Shown: positions 49,276-57,290 of the stretch, piece by piece
How positions within the stretch are numbered: the first letter of the stretch is position 1
Layout: each line of letters starts with the position of its first letter
NCBI RefSeq assembly: GCF_042887685.1
Contig: NZ_JBHVOS010000002.1
Location: 186,001-250,000, forward strand
Length of the DNA: 64,000 nt
From: Oerskovia sp042887685
GTDB taxonomy: Bacteria; Actinomycetota; Actinomycetes; Actinomycetales; Cellulomonadaceae
Direction: 5' to 3'
Position numbers and translations under genes: made by a program
Notes under the pieces: model-generated
Told to the model about the DNA's origin: nothing
What the model saw: only the letters and a program-made list of their open reading frames with translations
The model's database searches: none

Positions 49276-49710
49276 ATGAGCACCCCGCACTCCTCCCAGA
49301 CCATGAAGCCCGCGACCGCGGCGAAGAAGCTCGGGGTGTACCTTCCCGCCACTCCCCCGGAGTTCCAGGAGGGGACCATCACGCGCGGCCGGCTCGAGGA
49401 GCTCGAGACCAACCCGCCCGAGTGGCTCGTCGACCTGCGCCGCAACGGCCCCCACCCGCGCCCCGTCGTCGCCGGGCGCCTGAACGTCTCGATCGCCGGC
49501 CTCGCCCGCGGCGGCGTCGAGGACGCACTGACCACCGAGCAGATCAACGAGCTCCGTGAGGACCCGCCCGCGTGGCTCGTGCGCGAGCGCGAGATCCAGG
49601 CCGAGGTCCGTGCGGAGGAGGAGCGCATCAAGGCGCGCGACCTCAAGAAGGCCAAGAAGGTCGCCCGCGCCAACCGCGAGGCCGAGCAGAAGGCGCCCGC
49701 GGGCGAGTGA
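49276..49710 (+). CDS. DUF5997 family protein
   Basis: This is a 144-aa soluble protein of the DUF5997 type found in actinobacteria. The conserved part is MKPATAAKKLGVYLPATPPE, FQEGTITRGRLEELETNPPE and WLVDLRRNGPHPRPVVAGRL. The last ~45 residues are a charged, probably helical tail (EIQAEVRAEEERIKARDLKK). It is always short and without a catalytic motif that I recognise. The start is ATG 49276. The divergent LysR-type effector gene next door is a frequent companion, so the two may work together. Function unknown. Confidence 0.78.
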   Translation: MSTPHSSQTMKPATAAKKLGVYLPATPPEFQEGTITRGRLEELETNPPEWLVDLRRNGPHPRPVVAGRLNVSIAGLARGGVEDALTTEQINELREDPPAWLVREREIQAEVRAEEERIKARDLKKAKKVARANREAEQKAPAGE

Positions 49711-49800
49711 CGCCGCGTGGCGCCCGGTGGGGCGCCACGCACCGCCGGGCCGCACCCGGCCTGGACCGCCCACCGCGCCGGAGAGCGCGGCATCCGGCCC

Positions 49801-49877
49801 GGCACCCCGCCCGGCCCGGCACCCCGCCCGACCCGGCACCCCGCCCGACCCGGCACCCCGCCCGACCCGGCACCCGG
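49801..49877. repeat. 17-bp tandem repeat
   Basis: GGCACCCCGCCCGACCC repeats four times (49801, 49818, 49835, 49852; the first has one G change) plus a partial fifth unit. It lies between the convergent DUF5997 and DUF5680 genes. Confidence 0.92.
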
Positions 49878-49899
49878 CGCAGCCCGGCGCCCGCCCAGG

Positions 49900-50352
49900 T
49901 CAGCCGATGAAACCGCCCGCGTACTGGAGCCAGTAGACGACCTCGCCGCCCGCGGTGATCTCCTCCCGGCCCAGGAACGCGTCCCGGTCCCCCTCACCCC
50001 GGCACGTGTACCGGAACGCCCCGTAGTCGGCGTCGACGGACTCGTGCGTGCGCGTCGTGGCCGCGTGCTCGACGAGCGCGGGCTGGAGCATGAGGTCCGC
50101 CTGCCCCTCGCTCATCGACGAGAAGTCGCCCGAGTAGGACACCGACCACACGGGCACGCCGTCGTGGTGGACGACCTCGATGCCGGGGAAGATCCCGTTG
50201 CCGATGTAGTACACGTCGCGGTAGAGCCAGGGCCCCTCGGCGAACTCGTACTGCACGGATCCCGCGAGGATGGCCGTCGTCCTCCCCTCCCCTGCGGCGT
50301 AGGTCCGGGCGCGGGCGCGGGTGAGGAACGCGTAGGCGTCGTCGGCGAGCAT
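49900..50352 (-). CDS. DUF5680 family protein
   Basis: This is a 150-aa soluble protein with the DUF5680 pattern: AYAFLTRARARTYAAGEG, YEFAEGPWLYRDVYYIGNGI, PGIEVVHHDGVPVWSVSYSG and a C-terminal EVVYWLQYAGGFIG. No catalytic residues are recognised. I take ATG 50352, though an in-frame start at 50382 would add ten residues. It follows the Rdx-family gene on the same strand 10 bp after that gene's stop, so the two are probably co-transcribed. Function unknown. Confidence 0.78.
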   Translation of the reverse strand: MLADDAYAFLTRARARTYAAGEGRTTAILAGSVQYEFAEGPWLYRDVYYIGNGIFPGIEVVHHDGVPVWSVSYSGDFSSMSEGQADLMLQPALVEHAATTRTHESVDADYGAFRYTCRGEGDRDAFLGREEITAGGEVVYWLQYAGGFIG

Positions 50353-50362
50353 GGCGCCGATG

Positions 50363-50671
50363 CTAGGAGGCGCCACCGACACGGTCGGTGTGGCCGAGGG
50401 AGAGGCCAGGGGCGACGCGGTCGCGCACGATCCGCTTGAGGACGGGGACCTCCGGGAAGCCCTTCTTCTCCTTGCGGTCCCACACGAGCTCGTCGCCCAC
50501 GTGCACCTGGAAGATGCCGCCCGTGCCGGGCACCAGGGCGACCTCGGTCAGCCTCGTGCCGAAGGTCGTGAGGAGCTCCTGCGCGAGCCAGGCGGCGCGC
50601 AGCATCCAGTTGCACTGCGTGCAGTAGGTCACGGTCACGCGGGCGGGGGTCGCGTCGGTCTGTTCGTCCAC
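50363..50671 (-). CDS. SelT/SelW/SelH (Rdx) thioredoxin-like protein
   Basis: This is a small redox protein of 102 aa. The CXXC motif is Cys17-Thr-Gln-Cys20 in TVTYCTQCNWMLRAAWLAQE, where selenoproteins of the family often have Sec in place of the second Cys. PGTGGIFQVHVGDELVWDRK and GFPEVPVLKRIVRDRV complete the Rdx fold. The start is GTG 50671. It is expected to be cytoplasmic and may reduce thiol adducts. The partner is not known. Confidence 0.88.
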   Translation of the reverse strand: MDEQTDATPARVTVTYCTQCNWMLRAAWLAQELLTTFGTRLTEVALVPGTGGIFQVHVGDELVWDRKEKKGFPEVPVLKRIVRDRVAPGLSLGHTDRVGGAS

Positions 50672-50714
50672 GGGCCCAGCGTGCCAGACGCCGGCGCTCA
50701 CCGGGCGCGGCGAC

Positions 50715-50796
50715 CATGCGGTCGGCGTCCCGGTCCGCATCCCACGACCATGCGGTCGTCGTCCGACGTCGCCCGCATCTCGACGTCGCCCGCATG
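50715..50796. repeat. Two degenerate ATGCGG / CCGCAT hairpins
   Basis: ATGCGG...CCGCAT occurs twice (50715-50740 and 50750-50778), followed by another CCCGCATG. GACCATGCGGTCG is directly repeated. This looks like a decayed relative of the subtype C palindromes. Confidence 0.5.
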
Positions 50797-50814
50797 CCCG
50801 GCACCGGCGAACGG

Positions 50815-51435
50815 TCACCTGAGCACGAGGGTCACCGCGAGCACGGCCATGACGAGCGCGATCCCGCCGTCGAGCACGCGCCACGCGACGGGGCGTGCGA
50901 AGACCGGCGCGAGCACGCGCGCCCCGAAGCCGAGCGCCGTGAACCACACGATGCTCGCGACCCCGGCCCCGACGCCGAAGACCCAGCGCCCGTCGTGGCC
51001 GTACCCGGCCGCGACCGAGCCGAGGAGCAGGACCGTGTCGAGGTAGACGTGCGGGTTGAGCCAGGTCAGGGCGAGGGCCGTCCCGACGGCGGCGCCCACC
51101 GACACCCTGAGGGCCCCCTCGGCCGCTTCGAGGGTCGCGGGGCGCAGCGCGCGACGGGCCGCCTGCACCGCCAGGACCAGGAGGAACGCGGCGCCGCCCC
51201 AGGTGACGACCGCGAGCAGCACGGGGGCGCGCGCGACCAGCACGCCCAGCCCCGCGACCCCGGCGGCGATGAGCACCAGGTCCGAGAGCGCGCAGACCAG
51301 GACCACGGGCAGGACGTGCTCACGGCGCAGCCCCTGGCGCAGCACGAACGCGTTCTGGGAGCCGATCGCGACGATGAGGGACAGTCCGGTGCCGAGACCG
51401 GCGAGGAGGGGGGCGAAGGAGAGCACGTCCTCCAC
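50815..51435 (-). CDS. lysE: LysE/ArgO-type basic amino acid exporter
   Basis: This is a 206-aa exporter of the LysE family with about six helices. GLGTGLSLIVAIGSQNAFVL is the classic N-terminal motif and GTALALTWLNPHVYLDTVLL contains the conserved Asn-Pro. It exports lysine and/or arginine when intracellular levels are high, for instance during growth on peptides. GTG 51435. The divergent LysR-type gene beginning at 51496 is its expected activator, and the 60-bp gap contains the operator. Choosing between lysE and argO by sequence is arbitrary; the actinobacterial precedent is lysE/lysG in Corynebacterium. Confidence 0.9.
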   Translation of the reverse strand: MEDVLSFAPLLAGLGTGLSLIVAIGSQNAFVLRQGLRREHVLPVVLVCALSDLVLIAAGVAGLGVLVARAPVLLAVVTWGGAAFLLVLAVQAARRALRPATLEAAEGALRVSVGAAVGTALALTWLNPHVYLDTVLLLGSVAAGYGHDGRWVFGVGAGVASIVWFTALGFGARVLAPVFARPVAWRVLDGGIALVMAVLAVTLVLR

Positions 51436-51453
51436 GGTAGGTACGTCCGGTGG

Positions 51454-51489
51454 TTCAGTACAGCGAATGATTCTGTCGAACCATAAGAT
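51454..51489. promoter_or_regulatory. LysG-type operator and lysG -10 box
   Basis: Between the divergent starts, TTCAGTACAGC (51454-51464) and ATTCTGTCGAA (51470-51480) form an inexact dyad with a T-N11-A character. TAAGAT (51484-51489) is a -10 just 6 bp before the regulator's ATG. Confidence 0.55.
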
Positions 51490-51495
51490 CTGCTC

Positions 51496-52365
51496 ATGGT
51501 GGATCTTCAGCCCGACCAGCTCCGCGCGCTCGACGCGATCGCCACCACGGGCACGTTCGACGCCGCCGCGCAGCTCCTCGGCGTGACCCCGTCGGCGGTC
51601 AGCCAGCGCATGCGCGCGCTCGAGACCGCCGTCGGTCAGGTGCTCGTCCGGCGCGGCCGCCCGGCGACGCTCACCGCCCCGGGCGAGGTGCTCGTCCGGC
51701 ACGCGCGCCACCTCGCGCTCCAGCACGCAGAGGTCCTCGCCGAGCTCGACCTGACCTCGGGCAGCGCCCCCGAGCTCACGCTCGTCATCACGGGCGACGC
51801 GCTGACGACGTGGGCGCTGCCCGTGCTCGCCGGGGCGTCGTCGTGGGCGCGGCTGGAGATCCTGCGCGAGGACCAGGACCACTCGATCGACCTGCTGCGC
51901 GACGGGACGGCCGTCGCGGCGGTCACGTCGGTCCCGACGGCCGTGCCCGGCTGCCGCTCGACGCCGCTGGGCCGCATGCGCTACCGCCCCATGGCGAGCC
52001 CGGCGTTCGTCGAGCGGTGGTTCCCCGACGGTCCCACCACGGCGTCCCTCGCCGTCGCGCCCGTGCTCGTCTTCGACCGCAAGGACGACCTCCAGGACCG
52101 GTACCTGGCACTCCGCCCGGGCGGCCCCCGCCACCACGTCCCGGCCTCGCACGAGTTCCTGCGCGCGGTCGAGCTCGGCATGGGCTGGGGCATGCTGCCC
52201 GACCTCCAGAGCCACGACGCCGAGGCCGCCGGGCGGCTCGTCGGGTTCGACGACGCCGCGAGCGTCACCGTGCCGCAGTACTGGCAGCAGTGGCGCCTGC
52301 ACTCGCCCACGCTCGACCGGGTGGCCGCTGCGGTCCGCGAGGCGGCGGCCCGCCACCTGCGGTGA
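51496..52365 (+). CDS. lysG: LysG/ArgP-type LysR regulator
   Basis: This LysR-family activator of the exporter gene has 289 aa. The N-terminal HTH reads ALDAIATTGTFDAAAQLLGV and TPSAVSQRMRALETAVGQVL, typical of ArgP/IciA/LysG. The effector domain includes LEILREDQDHSIDLLRDGTA, AAVTSVPTAVPGCRSTPLG and HEFLRAVELGMGWGMLPD. It would bind lysine or arginine and switch on the divergent exporter. ATG 51496 gives an almost leaderless message. A small terminator follows immediately after the stop. Confidence 0.92.
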   Translation: MVDLQPDQLRALDAIATTGTFDAAAQLLGVTPSAVSQRMRALETAVGQVLVRRGRPATLTAPGEVLVRHARHLALQHAEVLAELDLTSGSAPELTLVITGDALTTWALPVLAGASSWARLEILREDQDHSIDLLRDGTAVAAVTSVPTAVPGCRSTPLGRMRYRPMASPAFVERWFPDGPTTASLAVAPVLVFDRKDDLQDRYLALRPGGPRHHVPASHEFLRAVELGMGWGMLPDLQSHDAEAAGRLVGFDDAASVTVPQYWQQWRLHSPTLDRVAAAVREAAARHLR

Positions 52366-52366
52366 C

Positions 52367-52393
52367 CGGGCACCCGCAGTGACAGGGTGCCCG
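52367..52393 (+). terminator. Terminator after lysG
   Basis: CGGGCACCC and GGGTGCCCG are perfect 9-bp arms with a 9-nt loop, starting right after the stop codon. Confidence 0.6.
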
Positions 52394-52442
52394 CGGTGAC
52401 AGGGCGCATCCCCGGGGCTCCCCAGCAAGGCAGACTTGTCCC

Positions 52443-53699
52443 GTGCCCCCCTCCTCCAGCGACGTCCCCCTGCCCGACGACGCCGCTCACCCCGACCCGT
52501 CGGCGCTCGCCGCCCGGGACCGCCTTCTCGCCGGGCTGGAGCGCTTCTCGCCCGACGCACCCTCCGGCCCCGAGCTCCGCGCCGGCAGCGCCACGCGAGA
52601 CCCCGACCCGACGCTCGTCGCGGTCGACGCGACCGACCGCCTGCTGCTCGACGAAGCCGCGAGCGCCCTCGCGTCGGCCGGGCCGGGCGAGGTCGTCGTG
52701 ATCGACGACCGGTTCGGGGCGCTGACGCTGGGCGCGGCGGTGGCGCACGGCCTGACGGGCCTCCGCGTGCACCAGGACGCCGTCACGGGCGAGGCGGCCC
52801 TCGACCAGAACGCCCGGGAGGCCGCGCGACGCGCCTTCCCGGGGCTGGACGCCACGTTCACGCACCTGCCCCTGGGCGAGGACCTGCTGCGCGGCGCGCG
52901 GGTCGTCCTGCTCCAGCTCCCGCGCTCGCTCGCGGCGCTGCGCGACGTCGCGGAGCACGTCGCGCGCTTCGCGGCCCCCGACGTGGTCCTGCTCGCGGGG
53001 GGCCGGATCAAGCACATGACGACGGCCATGAACGACGTCCTGGCGGAGTCCTTCACCGACGTGCGGGCGAGCCTCGCACGGCAGAAGTCCCGTGTGCTCG
53101 TGGCCCGTGGTCCCCGGCCGGGCACCGAGCTCACCTACCCGGCCACGGAGCACCTGGCCGAGCTCGACCTCGACGTGGTCGCCCACGGAGCGGCGTTCGC
53201 GGGCGCGAGCCTCGACCTCGGGACGCGCTTCCTGCTGGGGTTCCTCGACCGGGTCTCGCCGGGTGCGCGCGACGCCGTGGACCTGGGCTGCGGCACGGGA
53301 ATCCTCGCCGTGTCGTTCGCGCGGGCGCGTCCGGACGCCGTGGTCGTCGCGACCGACCAGTCGGAGGCGGCGGTCCGCTCGGCCCGCGCCACGGCGGTCG
53401 CGAACGGCGTGGGCGGGCGGGTGCGCGTGGTGCGCGACGACGTCGGGTCCTCGCTCGCGGACCGCAGCGCCGACGTCGTGCTGTGCAACCCGCCGTTCCA
53501 CCAGGGCGCCGCCCTGAGCACCGACGCGGCGCACCGCATGTTCGCGACCGCGGGCCGCGTGCTGCGGCCCGGCGGTGAGCTGTGGACCGTGTACAACTCG
53601 CACCTGCGCTACCGGCCCGCCCTCGAGCGGGCGGTCGGGCCCACGACGCAGGAGGGCCGGGACCCCCGGTTCACGGTGACGCGCAGCGTCGCCCGCTGA
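52443..53699 (+). CDS. RsmC/RlmG-like class I methyltransferase
   Basis: This SAM-dependent methyltransferase of 418 aa has the two-domain layout of the rRNA guanine-N2 methyltransferases RlmG/RsmC. The N-terminal half is a degenerate methyltransferase-like domain (VVVIDDRFGALTLGAAVAHG). The C-terminal half has the SAM-binding motif AVDLGCGTGILAVSFARA and the catalytic VVLCNPPFHQGAALS (NPPF motif for base amino groups). GTG 52443. The target, a guanine in 16S or 23S rRNA, is inferred from the family. It is monocistronic and convergent with an FKBP gene. Confidence 0.85.
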   Translation: MPPSSSDVPLPDDAAHPDPSALAARDRLLAGLERFSPDAPSGPELRAGSATRDPDPTLVAVDATDRLLLDEAASALASAGPGEVVVIDDRFGALTLGAAVAHGLTGLRVHQDAVTGEAALDQNAREAARRAFPGLDATFTHLPLGEDLLRGARVVLLQLPRSLAALRDVAEHVARFAAPDVVLLAGGRIKHMTTAMNDVLAESFTDVRASLARQKSRVLVARGPRPGTELTYPATEHLAELDLDVVAHGAAFAGASLDLGTRFLLGFLDRVSPGARDAVDLGCGTGILAVSFARARPDAVVVATDQSEAAVRSARATAVANGVGGRVRVVRDDVGSSLADRSADVVLCNPPFHQGAALSTDAAHRMFATAGRVLRPGGELWTVYNSHLRYRPALERAVGPTTQEGRDPRFTVTRSVAR

Positions 53700-53739
53700 G
53701 AACCCGGGGCCCCGGCCCGTCAGACGCGAGGGGGCGAGG

Positions 53740-54144
53740 TCACTGGACCCCGACGACGTCCACCACGAAGACCAGCGTGTCCGTGCCGCCGATGCCCGCC
53801 TGCGGGACGCCGCGCATGCCGTAGCCGTGCTCCGGCGGGATCGAGAGCAGGACGCGCGAGCCGACGTTCTGCCCCACGAGGCCCTTGTCCCAGCCGCCGA
53901 TGACCGCACCGGTCCCGATGGGGAAGCTGATGGTCTCGCCGCGGTCGTACGACGTGTCGAAGATGCCGCCGTCCCAGACCTGACCCAGGTAGTGCACGAC
54001 GATCGTGCGGCCGGCCGTCACGACCGGGCCGCTGCCCTCCTCGAGGACCTGGACCTGGAGGCCGGCGGGAGCGCCGCCCTCGGGGAACGTCAGGACCGGC
54101 TTGTCGCCGAACGAGCCGGACGCGGTGGGGAGCTGCGTGCTCAT
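53740..54144 (-). CDS. FKBP-type peptidyl-prolyl isomerase
   Basis: This is a cytoplasmic 134-aa isomerase of the single-domain FKBP type. VVHYLGQVWDGGIFDTSYDR, SFPIGTGAVIGGWDKGLVGQ and LLSIPPEHGYG carry most of the active-site aromatic residues (Tyr, Phe, Ile, Trp and Tyr). The C-terminal strand LVFVVDVVGVQ completes the sheet. ATG 54144 has GAGGTAG just upstream. It is convergent with the methyltransferase gene and divergent from GH15. It may assist folding generally; no partner is indicated. Confidence 0.93.
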   Translation of the reverse strand: MSTQLPTASGSFGDKPVLTFPEGGAPAGLQVQVLEEGSGPVVTAGRTIVVHYLGQVWDGGIFDTSYDRGETISFPIGTGAVIGGWDKGLVGQNVGSRVLLSIPPEHGYGMRGVPQAGIGGTDTLVFVVDVVGVQ

Positions 54145-54217
54145 GGTGCTACCTCTCGGATGGAGTTGCGGGGTTCGGGGACAAGCCTAAGCGGGCGGCA
54201 CCCGCTCGGCCCGCCCC

Positions 54218-54271
54218 CTGCCCGACGGCGGAGGTCACCCGCGAGCGCCGGTGCGCTCCGCCGTCGGGCAG
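54218..54271. repeat. 54-bp palindrome in the FKBP / GH15 divergent gap
   Basis: The perfect 15-bp arms CTGCCCGACGGCGGA and TCCGCCGTCGGGCAG enclose a 24-nt loop that can also fold (GAGCGCC...GGTGCGCTC). It lies between two divergent starts, so it is not simply a terminator. Confidence 0.75.
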
Positions 54272-54314
54272 CTTCCCGCCTGACAACCCGGGCGAGCAGG
54301 CGCACGCTGGACGG

Positions 54315-56309
54315 ATGAACCCCTTCGAGGACGAGGACGAGGGCGACACCGCCCGGCCCGTCGACGTCTCCCCCGACCTCGACGCGCCGGTGACGCACGC
54401 GGGCGGCGCACAGGTGCCCGCCGGGCGCCGCTCGCCGTTCCCCGGGATCGCGGAGTACGCGTTCCTGTCGGACTGCGAGTGCAACGCGCTCGTCGCGCCG
54501 AGCGGCGCGATCGAGTGGATGTGCGTGCCGCGGCCCGACTCCCCCAGCATCTTCGCGGCGGTCCTCGACCGCGGTGCGGGCTCGTTCCGGGTCGGGCCGT
54601 ACGGCGCGCGCGTGCCCGTGGCGCGGCGCTACATCCCCGGGACGCTCGTCCTCGAGACCACGTGGCAGACCCCCACGGGCTGGCTCGTGGTGCGCGACGC
54701 GATGCTCATGGGGCCGTGGCACAACGTCGACGAACGCTCCCAGACGCACCGGCGCACACCCACCGACTACGACGCCGAGCACATGCTGCTGCGCACGATC
54801 CTGTGCGTCAACGGGACGGTCGACGTCGAGGTCGTGTGCGAACCGCTGCCCGACTACGGGCGCGAGGCCGCCCGGTGGGAGTACGACGGGCAGACCTACC
54901 AGAGCCTCGTGACGCGCGTCGCGCACGCCTCGACGCCCGACCTGCGCCTGAGCAGCAGCCTCCGGCTCGGCGTCGAGGACCGCCGCGCGCAGGGCCGCAC
55001 ACGCATGGCCGCGGGCGACAAGGCGTACGTCGCCCTGTCGTGGTCGGACCGGCCCGCGCCCGCCACGTGGCCCGACGCCGCCGACGCCATGGGACGCACC
55101 GAGCAGTACTGGCGCGACTGGATCACCCAGGGCGTCTTCCCCGACCACCCGTGGCGCTCCTACCTCCAGCGCAGCGCCCTCACCCTCAAGGGCCTGACCT
55201 ACGCCCCGACGGGCGCGCTGCTCGCGGCCGCGACCACCTCGCTGCCCGAGACGCCGCACGGCGAACGCAACTGGGACTACCGGTACGCGTGGGTGCGCGA
55301 CTCGACGTTCGCCCTCTGGGGGCTCTACACGCTGGGCCTCGACCGCGAGGCGAACGACTTCTTCGCGTTCGTGCACGACGTGTGCCGCGACGACCGCGAG
55401 CTGCAGATCATGTACGGCGTCGGCGGCGAGGACCGGCTCGAGGAGAGCACGCTCGACCACCTCTCGGGCCACGAGGGCGCCAGGCCCGTGCGCATCGGCA
55501 ACGCCGCCTACGACCAGAAGCAGCACGACATGTGGGGCGCCGTCCTCGACTCGGTGTACCTGCACGCCCGGTCCCGCGAACAGCTCCCCGAGTCCCTGTG
55601 GCCCGTCCTCAAGGCACAGGTCGAGGAGGCCGCACGGCACTGGCACGAGCCGGACCGGGGCCTGTGGGAGGTCCGCGGCGAACCCCAGCACTTCACGTCG
55701 TCCAAGGTCATGTGCTGGGTCGCGCTCGACCGCGGCGCCCGCCTGGCCCGCATGTACGACGAGCAGGACTACGCCGAGCAGTGGCAGAAGATCGCCGACG
55801 AGATCCACGCCGACGTGCTCGAGCACGGTGTCGACTCCCGAGGGGTCTTCGTGCAGCGCTACGGCTCCGACGCGCTCGACGCCTCGCTCCTGCTCGTACC
55901 GCTCCTGCGGTTCCTGCCCGCCGACGACCCGCGCGTCGTCGCGACGGTCGACGCGATCGCGCACGAGCTCACGGTCAACGGCCTCGTGCTGCGCTACCGG
56001 ACCGACGAGACCGACGACGGGCTGTCCGGCGAGGAGGGGACGTTCACGATCTGCTCGTTCTGGCTCGTGTCCGCACTGGTCGAGGTCGGGGAGCTCGACC
56101 GGGCGAGGGCGCTGTGCGAGCGTCTGCTGTCGTTCGCGAGCGAGCTCAACCTGTACGCCGAGGAGATCGACCCGCACTCGGGGCGGCACCTGGGGAACTT
56201 CCCGCAGGCGTTCACGCACCTGGCGCTCATCAACGCCGTGGTGCACGTGGTGCGGGCCGAGGAGCGGCGGGACGGGACGGGCCACTTCGAGGCGGCCCAC
56301 CGAGGGTGA
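54315..56309 (+). CDS. GH15 family glycosidase (trehalase/glucoamylase-like)
   Basis: This is a cytoplasmic GH15 protein of 664 aa. The N-terminal beta-sandwich (YAFLSDCECNALVAPSGAIE, then WMCVPRPDSPSIFAAVLD) and the (alpha/alpha)6 barrel are both present. RNWDYRYAWVRDSTFALWGL contains the substrate-binding Trp and Arg-Asp and lies in the expected place; VGGEDRLEESTLDHLSGHEG holds the likely catalytic acid, and DGLSGEEGTFTICSFWLVSA the catalytic base. Actinobacterial members of this type act on trehalose. There is no signal peptide. ATG 54315. The final codons CGA-GGG-TGA belong to the first unit of repeat array 2. Confidence 0.9.
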   Translation: MNPFEDEDEGDTARPVDVSPDLDAPVTHAGGAQVPAGRRSPFPGIAEYAFLSDCECNALVAPSGAIEWMCVPRPDSPSIFAAVLDRGAGSFRVGPYGARVPVARRYIPGTLVLETTWQTPTGWLVVRDAMLMGPWHNVDERSQTHRRTPTDYDAEHMLLRTILCVNGTVDVEVVCEPLPDYGREAARWEYDGQTYQSLVTRVAHASTPDLRLSSSLRLGVEDRRAQGRTRMAAGDKAYVALSWSDRPAPATWPDAADAMGRTEQYWRDWITQGVFPDHPWRSYLQRSALTLKGLTYAPTGALLAAATTSLPETPHGERNWDYRYAWVRDSTFALWGLYTLGLDREANDFFAFVHDVCRDDRELQIMYGVGGEDRLEESTLDHLSGHEGARPVRIGNAAYDQKQHDMWGAVLDSVYLHARSREQLPESLWPVLKAQVEEAARHWHEPDRGLWEVRGEPQHFTSSKVMCWVALDRGARLARMYDEQDYAEQWQKIADEIHADVLEHGVDSRGVFVQRYGSDALDASLLLVPLLRFLPADDPRVVATVDAIAHELTVNGLVLRYRTDETDDGLSGEEGTFTICSFWLVSALVEVGELDRARALCERLLSFASELNLYAEEIDPHSGRHLGNFPQAFTHLALINAVVHVVRAEERRDGTGHFEAAHRG

Positions 56310-56380
56310 CGCGCCCACCCGCCGAGGGCGACGCCCCGGCCCGCCGAGGGTGACGTACCCACCCGCCGACGGTGACGAGA
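56301..56380. repeat. 22-bp-period repeat array, single orientation (array 2)
   Basis: There are four CGAGGGTGACG-type units with GAC ends at 56310, 56332, 56354 and 56376, exactly 22 bp apart. The first unit carries the GH15 stop codon. The spacers are GC-rich (CCACCCGC). Confidence 0.92.
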
Positions 56381-56410
56381 ACTCGCACTCCGCCCCCCTT
56401 GCGCGCTCTT

Positions 56411-56427
56411 GGCTAATGGCATTAGCC
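56411..56427. promoter_or_regulatory. Perfect TetR-type operator
   Basis: GGCTAATGGCATTAGCC is a perfect 8+1+8 palindrome ending 8 bp before the hydrolase ATG. The TetR protein encoded by the next gene is the obvious candidate to bind it. The position would block transcription initiation. Confidence 0.75.
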
Positions 56428-56435
56428 TCGAAGCT

Positions 56436-57290
56436 ATGAGCACTCGCCAGACCGTCGAACTCCTCCCCCGCCCCGAGGGCCGCCTCGCGTACACCGTGAC
56501 CGGCACCGGTCCCCTCGTCGTCGCCGTCGCCGGCATGGGCGACCTGCGCTCGACCTACCGCGACCTCGTCCCCCCGCTCGTCGAGGCCGGCCACCGCGTG
56601 GCCGTCATGGACCTGCGCGGTCACGGCGACAGCGACACGACCTTCCGCACCCATGGCGACGTCGTGACCGGCCAGGACCTCCTGGCGCTCGTCGAGCACC
56701 TGGGCGGTCCGGCCGTGCTCGTCGGGAACTCGATGGGGGCCGGGGCCGCGGCGTGGGCGGCCGCCGAGCAGCCCGACGCCGTCGCAGGACTCGTCCTCCT
56801 CGGCCCCTTCCTGCGCGACCCCGCCATGAGCGCCGCGAAGGCCTCGGCGAGCCGGTTGCTCTACCGCGTCGCGCTCGCCCGCCCGTGGGGGGCCGCAGCG
56901 TGGGCAGGCTTCTACTCGACGCTGACCAAGGGTCGCAGGGCGCCCTGGCATGCCGAGCACGTCGCCGCGATCCGCGCCTCGATGCGCGAGCCGGGGCGCC
57001 TGCGGAGCTTCCGCGAGCTGGCTCTGGCCCTGACGCACGCGCCCGTCGAGGCGCGCCTGCCCGAGGTGCACGCCCCGACCATCGCCTTCATGGGTGCCCT
57101 CGACCCCGACTTCACGGACCAGGGCGCCGAGCTCGCCTGGATCGAGGAGGCCGTCGGTGCCGAGGGGCACCTGGTCCCCGACGTCGGGCACTACCCGCAG
57201 CACCAGGCGCCCGACGTCGTCGTGCCCGAGATCCTCACGTTCCTCGCCGGCCTGCGCGCCGGCACCCAGGGCTGGAACGCCCGTGGCTAG
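56436..57290 (+). CDS. Alpha/beta hydrolase
   Basis: This is a cytoplasmic alpha/beta-fold hydrolase of 284 aa. The nucleophile elbow is GNSMGAG (Ser), the oxyanion segment is VAVAGMGDLRSTYRDLVPPL, and DLRGHGDSD is the loop that usually precedes it. The catalytic Asp is probably in MGALDPDFTD and the His in VPDVGHYPQHQAP. I choose ATG 56436 because the operator ends just before it; an upstream in-frame start at 56409 would overlap the operator. It overlaps the TetR start by 8 bp. The substrate is unknown, and the TetR pairing suggests an inducible xenobiotic or ester substrate. Confidence 0.9.
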   Translation: MSTRQTVELLPRPEGRLAYTVTGTGPLVVAVAGMGDLRSTYRDLVPPLVEAGHRVAVMDLRGHGDSDTTFRTHGDVVTGQDLLALVEHLGGPAVLVGNSMGAGAAAWAAAEQPDAVAGLVLLGPFLRDPAMSAAKASASRLLYRVALARPWGAAAWAGFYSTLTKGRRAPWHAEHVAAIRASMREPGRLRSFRELALALTHAPVEARLPEVHAPTIAFMGALDPDFTDQGAELAWIEEAVGAEGHLVPDVGHYPQHQAPDVVVPEILTFLAGLRAGTQGWNARG

